8,477 nt of DNA. Origin: Candidatus Auribacterota bacterium (GTDB lineage: Bacteria > Auribacterota > Tritonobacteria > UBA1439). Positions 5,725-8,477 of the stretch are shown here, piece by piece. The DNA lies in the NCBI GenBank assembly GCA_026391995.1, contig JAPLCY010000379.1, positions 1 to 8,477 of the forward strand, read 5' to 3'. The notes under the pieces are model-generated. The model ran no database searches and was not told where the DNA came from. It worked only from the letters and a program-made list of their open reading frames with translations. Positions within the stretch are counted from its first letter, which is position 1; the number at the start of each line of letters is the position of its first letter. The position numbers were made by a program, and so were the translations under genes.

Positions 5725-5751
5725 GGATGATGCTGTGTGTGCGGATCATCC
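5725..5751 (-). terminator. Weak stem-loop downstream of nfo
   Basis: Perfect 7-base arms GGATGAT (5725-5731) and ATCATCC (5745-5751) with a 13-base loop start 18 bases past the nfo stop. No T-run follows on the minus strand, so it is at best a weak or Rho-assisted terminator. Apart from this and the promoter above, the 137 bases from 5632 to 5768 hold nothing I can support. Confidence 0.25.
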
Positions 5752-5768
5752 CTTTCTCACCCGCCTGA

Positions 5769-6704
5769 TCACCTCGCAGTTTTAACCAGGCACTTGAGCG
5801 CAGTGAGATTTCTCCGGTCCAGCGCCGTTCCCTTTCCCTTAGGCGTTTCGAGAATCATCGGGAGACTCCGGAAGCGGGGATCGTTGAGGAGGAGGGCAAA
5901 CGCACCCATGCCGAGCGCGCCCCTGCCGATATGTTCGTGGCGGTCAAGATGCGAGCCGAGCGCGCCCTTGCAATCGTTCAGGTGGAACGCCCGCACCTGG
6001 TGGAGCCCCACCACGGAATCGAGCTCCCGGATGACGGAGCGGTATCCCCGCGGGGTGCGGATGTCGTAACCGGCGGCGAAAATGTGACAGGTGTCGACAC
6101 AGACTCCCAGACGCCGGGGATGACATGAGCGCCGGATGATCCCGGAGAGTTCCTGGAAACGGCCCCCCAGGCTGTGTCCCTGCCCGGCGGTGGTCTCGAG
6201 CAGGATCTCCGATGTTGACCCCTCACAGGCTGCGAACACCTCATCCAGCGCCGCGGCCACCTGCCTCATCCCCTCCCGCACGCCCCGCCCGCCATGTGAG
6301 CCGGGATGCAGAACAAGGGACGGGAGGCCGAGCCGGGATGCGCGGCGCAGCTCGTCGGCAAGGGAGCGGATTGAGCGCCTGCGCGTGGAGGGATCGGCCG
6401 ATGCCAGGTTGATCAGGTAGGAGGAGTGCGCGATCACGGGCCAGATCCCCGTTGCCGCGCGGGCACATGAGAAACGCGCCTCCTCTCCGGGCGCCAACGC
6501 CTGCATTGCCCAGCGGACATTGCTCTTCACAAAGACCTGGATGGCGTCGCAATGGAGGGAGCTGCCGCGCTGCATCGCCAGGTCGACGCCGCCCGCAATC
6601 GAGACATGGGCTCCGAGGAGGGGGCCGCGAACGCGGGTATTACCCGGCGGCCGGCCGCGGCGCGGGTTTCGAGAAGACGAACTCCGGGTCAAAGTACGGG
6701 TCAT
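5769..6704 (-). CDS. nfo: Deoxyribonuclease IV (endonuclease IV, AP endonuclease)
   Basis: A TIM-barrel enzyme that cleaves DNA 5' to abasic sites and removes 3' blocking groups in base-excision repair, using three zinc ions in the cytoplasm. All nine zinc ligands known from E. coli Nfo can be placed: H93 (HSSY), H133 (LHPGSH), E170 (LLETTAGQG), D204 and H207 (VDTCH), H241 (FHLND), D254 and H256 (LDRHEHIGRG) and E286 (ILETPKG). The core begins at LLGAHVSIAGG (residue 29), where most homologues start. The 28 residues before it are Arg/Ser-rich and overlap the end of the upstream gene by 65 bases. No start codon closer to the core is visible (the nearest Val is GTT), so ATG 6704 or TTG 6692 must serve, neither with a clear ribosome binding site. 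It is last in the surE transcript. Confidence 0.94.
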   Translation of the reverse strand: MTRTLTRSSSSRNPRRGRPPGNTRVRGPLLGAHVSIAGGVDLAMQRGSSLHCDAIQVFVKSNVRWAMQALAPGEEARFSCARAATGIWPVIAHSSYLINLASADPSTRRRSIRSLADELRRASRLGLPSLVLHPGSHGGRGVREGMRQVAAALDEVFAACEGSTSEILLETTAGQGHSLGGRFQELSGIIRRSCHPRRLGVCVDTCHIFAAGYDIRTPRGYRSVIRELDSVVGLHQVRAFHLNDCKGALGSHLDRHEHIGRGALGMGAFALLLNDPRFRSLPMILETPKGKGTALDRRNLTALKCLVKTAR

Positions 6705-7035
6705 AGTTACCGGGGAGGGGATAGAAGAAGAGCGCGGTCTCCAGGACGCCGCCCACCGTCCGGATGACCGTCATGGCGATGCCCTTGAGCGGCCCCCAGG
6801 TCGCGCCGAGCAGGACCCCGCGGTCGCGGGTGATCTGCAGGGGACAGCGGACCATCTCCCCCCAGCCGGTCGTGATGTTCACGAGCCCCCTGCCAAACTT
6901 TCCGCTCGCCCCCTTCGTGGCGCTGTCCGCTGTTTCCTTGCTGTCGGCAAACGCCGTGACGGCGGCCGGCCGCAACGCGCAGGTCCCGAGGATCACCGCG
7001 ATAATGACAAGCACTGTGCGACATTTAACGGTCAT
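6640..7035 (-). CDS. TIGR04073-family (exosortase-system-associated) exported protein
   Basis: 131 aa. Residues 1-30 form a signal peptide (hydrophobic core VLVIIAVILGTCAL, likely cleavage after AFA). The mature part matches the family's pattern: KFGRGLVNITTGWGE (46-60), then LGATWGPLKGIAMTVIRTVG (76-95), VLETALFFYPLP (97-108) and YDPYFDPEFVF (111-121). The family is named for its co-occurrence with exosortase (PEP-CTERM-type) sorting genomes; its biochemical role is not known to me. No exosortase or PEP-CTERM protein lies in this window. A strong AGGAGG (7042-7047) stands 6 bases before ATG 7035. It follows surE by 71 bases without an evident terminator and overlaps nfo by 65 bases, which suggests one transcript. 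Confidence 0.85.
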   Translation of the reverse strand: MTVKCRTVLVIIAVILGTCALRPAAVTAFADSKETADSATKGASGKFGRGLVNITTGWGEMVRCPLQITRDRGVLLGATWGPLKGIAMTVIRTVGGVLETALFFYPLPGNYDPYFDPEFVFSKPAPRPAAG

Positions 7036-7106
7036 GACATTCCTCCTGCCGATGCACCTTCACAACGCTCTCGTACGCATGCCCTCCCAGGCGCGCGACC
7101 GGATCG

Positions 7107-7880
7107 CTACGCCTGCTCCCCATCCGCCGTGAGCTTCCATCCCTTGATCAGGTCAAGGCTCTCGTAGGCGGTCATGTCGTAGTGGATGGGGGTCACCGAC
7201 ACCATCCCCTCGCGCAGGGCGGCGCTGTCGGTTCCCGCTTGCTCGTTCATCTCCATGAGCTCGCCCCCCAGCCACCAGTAGGCGCGCCCGCGCGGGTCAA
7301 CGCGCTTGTGAAACTCCTCGCTGAACTTCGCCATCCCCTGCCGGGTCACCATGACGCCGCGTATCCGGTCTTTGGGAATCACGGGCACGTTCACATTGAG
7401 GAGCACGCCCTCGGGCAGGCCCTTACGCGCCACTATTTGAGCGAGGGAGGCGGCAAACGCGGCCGCGTAGGCGAACTCGGTCGAGGTGAAGCTGTCGAGG
7501 GAGACCGCAATCGCGTGAACACCGAGCATCGTCGCCTCGGTGGCGGCGGAGACCGTCCCCGAATAGATGACGTTCATCCCCGTATTGGGGCCCTGGTTGA
7601 TGCCGCTCACCACGACATCCGGCTTTTCGGGCAGGAGCGAATTGATGGCGATCTTCACGCAATCCGCCGGGGTGCCCGACACGGCGAGGCCGTACAACTC
7701 CCCGTCCCGCTTGACCTCGGCGACCCTGAGCGGGTCGACCGTCGTGATGGCGTGCCCCACGGCGCTGCGCTCCGTGGCGGGCGCGATCACGGATACCTCG
7801 CCGACCTTCCGCATCTCGCGGTACAGGGCGTAGAGACCCGGCGCGTTGATCCCGTCATCGTTCGTAAGAAGAATCTTCAT
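7107..7880 (-). CDS. surE: 5'/3'-nucleotidase SurE
   Basis: 257 aa, a normal length for SurE, a metal-dependent phosphatase acting on nucleoside 5'- and 3'-monophosphates in the cytoplasm. Visible signatures are the N-terminal NDDG (Asp8, Asp9) metal motif, Ser39 in ATERSAVGHAIT, SGTPADCV (68-75) and SGINQGPNTG (92-101) with the metal-ligand Asn95. The ...GTVSAATEATMLG segment follows as in the family. All the metal-binding residues I know are present, so it should be active. ATG 7880 is the usual start (MKILLTNDDG); a GGAAGGG lies rather far upstream. A candidate -10 (TATACT, 7919-7924) suggests that transcription of surE, the TIGR04073 gene and nfo starts here. Confidence 0.96.
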   Translation of the reverse strand: MKILLTNDDGINAPGLYALYREMRKVGEVSVIAPATERSAVGHAITTVDPLRVAEVKRDGELYGLAVSGTPADCVKIAINSLLPEKPDVVVSGINQGPNTGMNVIYSGTVSAATEATMLGVHAIAVSLDSFTSTEFAYAAAFAASLAQIVARKGLPEGVLLNVNVPVIPKDRIRGVMVTRQGMAKFSEEFHKRVDPRGRAYWWLGGELMEMNEQAGTDSAALREGMVSVTPIHYDMTAYESLDLIKGWKLTADGEQA

Positions 7881-7918
7881 TGGGACTTATCAGCCCTTCC
7901 GGACGCGGTACGGGGGAT

Positions 7919-7924
7919 AGTATA
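7919..7924 (-). promoter_or_regulatory. Candidate -10 box upstream of surE
   Basis: TATACT on the minus strand, predicting a start near 7912 and a leader of about 32 bases. No convincing -35 is found 16-18 bases upstream (best TTACGC), so this is tentative. The rest of the 258 bases between surE and the right-edge gene (7881-8138) shows no supportable gene; only a 7-base inverted repeat with a 31-base loop (8089-8095 and 8127-8133) was noted. Confidence 0.35.
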
Positions 7925-8138
7925 ACGAAACGCTTCTTGCCGCGTAACTATTTTTCGGGACATGGCGATGAAAATTCAGCGACAGGGATCTTTTGGATGG
8001 CACACCTTGAAGCGGCTCACCGTGAAGGAATGCGCCTGGAGCACGCGCAAGGACCCGGCGAAAGGCGGTTATCCGGAGTGACACACACGCACGGGAGATT
8101 GCAGCACCCCCGCCCACGTCTACATACCCGTGCTCTCC

Positions 8139-8477
8139 TCAGCGGATGATCTGAAACCCGGCTATGCTCAACTGACTGTAGGGCCCCCGGGCATTGTTCA
8201 TGGTCGGCTTGGTCCCGGTGGGAAGTATCGCACAATACACCGTGTAATACCCGGAAGCCCCGGAGGGTACCCTCATATAGAAAATCCTGACCGGCCCGAA
8301 CCCGTACCCAACCAGGTAGTCGTAATGCATTTCCATCGCTTTTTTAACCAGCGCATAAATTCCTTTTTTTAACGTGTTTTCCGGCATGACCGACCACGTC
8401 TTCCCATTCCCCATGATCACCACATACGCATCCCAGTCCAAAATGGTGTTCGCGAAGCTGCCCCAGATTTCCAGCGT
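8139..8477 (-). CDS. C-terminal part of an unrecognised protein
   Basis: The frame is open from the right edge to TGA at 8139, giving 112 residues in this window; the N-terminus is outside. A TTG at 8441 could be read as a start, but the frame continues coherently upstream of it (TLEIWGSFANTI), so the gene is probably longer. The segment is rich in aromatic residues and strand-like (WDAYVVIMGNGKTWSVM, YDYLVGYGFGPVRIFYMRV, GYYTVYCAILP) and ends QLSIAGFQIIR. No family is recognised. The DNA is about 42-53 % GC by rows (8281-8460), clearly lower than the genes around it. Confidence 0.55.
   Translation of the reverse strand, partial: TLEIWGSFANTILDWDAYVVIMGNGKTWSVMPENTLKKGIYALVKKAMEMHYDYLVGYGFGPVRIFYMRVPSGASGYYTVYCAILPTGTKPTMNNARGPYSQLSIAGFQIIR

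Noticed and set aside
6634..6646. CGGGTA-T-TACCCG palindrome at the stop codon of the TIGR04073 gene
   Set aside because: A one-base centre cannot form a stable hairpin loop, and it lies within coding sequence of nfo; likely chance.
7182..7925. Long plus-strand open frame opposite surE (247 codons)
   Set aside because: It is antisense to a gene with all SurE motifs, has a His/Arg-rich composition typical of GC-rich shadows, and has no ribosome binding site.
7880..8149. Opposing open frames in the surE upstream region (7880-8149 plus, 7890-8117 minus)
   Set aside because: Neither has a ribosome binding site or recognisable motif, and the two overlap each other; treated as non-coding.
1..8477. 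CRISPR arrays, insertion sequences, rRNA or tRNA genes
   Set aside because: No regularly spaced repeats, transposase motifs, terminal inverted repeats or RNA-gene signatures were seen on either strand.

Overview
The window is GC-rich (roughly 60-70 % by eye over most of its length) and densely packed with bacterial genes on both strands. Lipoprotein signal peptides and a paired M16 peptidase/lipoprotein point to a diderm bacterium. A TIGR04073-type protein, a family I know mainly from the PVC group and related candidate phyla such as Omnitrophota, suggests that part of the tree. No rRNA, tRNA, CRISPR or insertion sequence was seen, so the phylum call is inference.

Layout. (1) 1-2023, plus strand: the C-terminal half of an M16 zinc-peptidase-family protein, broken by an in-frame TAG at 85-87, overlapping by 8 bases a complete M16-like lipoprotein that lacks the zinc motif. 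(2) 2085-3788, minus strand: a large membrane-anchored protein resembling DUF3352. (3) 3881-4558, plus strand: a lipoprotein of unknown role. Genes 2 and 3 diverge from interlocked sigma70-type promoters, and the minus-strand transcript is predicted to be leaderless. (4) 4548-5631, minus strand: a compact run of five very small genes. In order of transcription they are a 49-aa protein with a Cys-rich tail, an FmdB-like zinc ribbon, a 37-aa single-pass membrane peptide, an 80-aa membrane or lipoprotein, and a 63-aa lipoprotein. (5) 5769-7880, minus strand: surE, a TIGR04073-family secreted protein and endonuclease IV (nfo), probably one transcript. (6) 8139-8477, minus strand: the C-terminal end of an unrecognised protein whose DNA is clearly AT-richer than the rest.

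How they fit together. Regions 1-4 are dominated by envelope proteins: an M16 pair, an anchored DUF3352-like protein, three lipoproteins or probable lipoproteins, and a membrane peptide. Region 5 mixes housekeeping enzymes with one exported protein. The most notable items are the amber codon at a normally Tyr position of an otherwise intact M16 gene, the overlapping divergent promoters with a leaderless start, and the small-protein operon, which opens with a tandemly duplicated start codon just downstream of an extended -10 element. No complete known defence, mobile or biosynthetic system is present.
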